NCBI GenBank assembly: GCA_031266385.1
Contig: JAISBC010000030.1
Coordinates: 1-7,264 of the forward strand
Origin: Holosporales bacterium
Lineage (GTDB): Bacteria > Pseudomonadota > Alphaproteobacteria > RUG11792
Length of the DNA stretch: 7,264 nt
Direction of reading: 5' to 3'
Positions 6,723 to 7,264 of this stretch are shown in pieces. Under the pieces are notes generated by a model, which saw nothing but the letters and a program-made list of their open reading frames with translations, made no database searches and had not been told where the DNA came from. How positions within the stretch are numbered: the first letter of the stretch is position 1; every line of letters begins with the position of its first letter. The translations under genes were made by a program, and so were the position numbers.

Positions 6723-7102
6723 CGTCTAGATTAGACTTGATTCGATACAGAACCACCTCATGAAAAGTGTTTAAAAAAACAATAGGACTCTCATATATTT
6801 TTTATGCATATCATTCACATATGGCTGCAATTAAGTAGTTATATCGAGCCCATGAGTAATACCAAAACTCATAATACACTTATTGCTAATATGAATCTGA
6901 TACGGTATTGTTTGAGGTAAGTCAAGCACAAAATCTGTACTATTTTTACAAAGCCTCGCCTTCATAGGCTACATACATGAGGGTTAATACAGGGATTCTT
7001 ACCACCCCACATGTTTTAAAACCATCCACAGTTCATGTAAAAAAATTAAAACCAACAAATATACAGCTCAGCATTCTCAATCCTTGTTGAAATAGTGACT
7101 TT
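6723..7102. other. AT-rich stretch without a recognisable gene
   Basis: These 380 bases between the rplI upstream region and the transposase stop hold no ORF I can support, only peptides of about 20 codons such as one starting at ATG 6852 on the plus strand without a ribosome site. No tRNA-like or other known RNA pattern is seen. The base composition is richer in A and T than the flanking genes. The part next to 7102 probably includes the end of the insertion sequence whose transposase begins beyond the window, but its terminal repeat cannot be located without the other end. The stretch near 6723 may contain rplI upstream signals. Confidence 0.6.
7039..7089 (-). terminator. Weak candidate terminator downstream of the transposase
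   Basis: On the minus strand CAACAA (7089-7084) is complementary to TTGTTG (7058-7053) across 25 bases, and is followed by GTTTTAATTTTTTT (7052-7039). The T-rich tail fits a Rho-independent terminator, but the six-pair AT-rich stem with a long loop is poor. It may instead be part of the insertion sequence end. Confidence 0.22.
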
Positions 7103-7264
7103 TTAGATCTTAGCTTTTTCTCCAGAGATTCCCAAAGAAACAGCACAAAACGTTGCAATCGTTATAATTGCGATCATTTTTTCGATCCTTCTTACATCTC
7201 TAATCTGCGTTGATTCCAGATCGAATCCTCTTCCTTTCAAATCTGAAAACAGGCATTCAATACC
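7103..7264 (-). CDS. IS4-type DDE transposase, C-terminal fragment cut by the window edge
   Basis: The last 53 codons of a gene enter from the right edge on the minus strand and end in TAA at 7105-7103. The peptide begins GIECLFSDLKGRGFDLEST and continues to AIITIATFCAVSLGISGEKAKI. The IE-x6-K spacing (Glu3, Lys10) followed by GRGF/DLE is the C-terminal part of the Y-x2-R-x3-E-x6-K signature of IS4-family transposases, in which this Glu is the third residue of the catalytic DDE triad. The hydrophobic helix IAIITIATFCAVSLG after it is also typical. The frame is open up to the last base of the window, so this fragment shows no sign of decay. Whether the full element is intact cannot be judged. 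Confidence 0.82.
   Translation of the reverse strand, partial: GIECLFSDLKGRGFDLESTQIRDVRRIEKMIAIITIATFCAVSLGISGEKAKI
7103..7264 (-). mobile_element. Right part of the window lies in an IS4-type insertion sequence (partial)
   Basis: The transposase C-terminus shows that an insertion sequence extends beyond 7264. Its downstream end should lie somewhere below 7103, probably within 7000-7102, but no terminal inverted repeat or target duplication can be assigned from one end alone. The coordinates given cover only the part supported by coding sequence. Confidence 0.7.

Noticed and set aside
6950..6971. AGCCT/AGGCT inverted repeat considered as a terminator or small RNA
   Set aside because: The stem is only five pairs with a nine-base loop, and there is no T-run on either side.
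7210..7232. tRNA T-loop-like string GATCGAATCC
   Set aside because: No acceptor or anticodon stem surrounds it, and it is explained as coding sequence of the transposase.

Overview
The window looks like part of an alphaproteobacterial chromosome with moderate to low GC. The RNase PH and bL9 sequences, and the CCA-adding enzyme with its C-terminal tail, read like alphaproteobacterial versions. AT-rich spacers, a fragment of a transposase and a ribosomal protein gene found away from its usual partners would suit a host-associated lineage such as the Holosporales or Rickettsiales. That placement is inference; no rRNA or other decisive marker is present.

Layout. On the minus strand, rph (1486-2211) and cca (1489 down to 350) form a tightly coupled tRNA 3'-end maturation pair. 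Downstream of cca, also on the minus strand, a short ORF (34-285) encodes a small predicted secreted protein with four cysteines. A near-consensus sigma-70 promoter (TTGACA, 17-base spacer, TAAAAT) begins at the first base after the cca stop and points into it. A divergent promoter region of about 130-150 bases (2212-2362) separates rph from leuS on the plus strand.

The plus strand continues from leuS (2363-4906, leucyl-tRNA synthetase) into a short-spaced run of two less familiar genes. The first is an exported protein with remote resemblance to the MlaC/Ttg2D phospholipid-binding family (4959-5516). The second is a cytoplasmic protein of six MORN_2-type repeats (5503-6102) that overlaps the end of the first. 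The MORN gene converges on rplI (bL9, minus strand, 6099-6644), and the two stop codons share a single TTAA. Upstream of rplI lie 458 bases without a gene. The window then ends inside the 3' end of a transposase gene of the IS4/DDE type (7103 to the edge, minus strand).

Function. The recognisable genes serve translation: tRNA 3'-end trimming (rph), CCA addition (cca), leucine charging (leuS) and the large ribosomal subunit (rplI). The less ordinary content is the small secreted cysteine protein with its own strong promoter, the MlaC-like/MORN pair downstream of leuS, and the RNase PH with a Cys in place of a tRNA-contacting Arg. I see no CRISPR array, no tRNA or rRNA gene, no prophage and no clear defence system.
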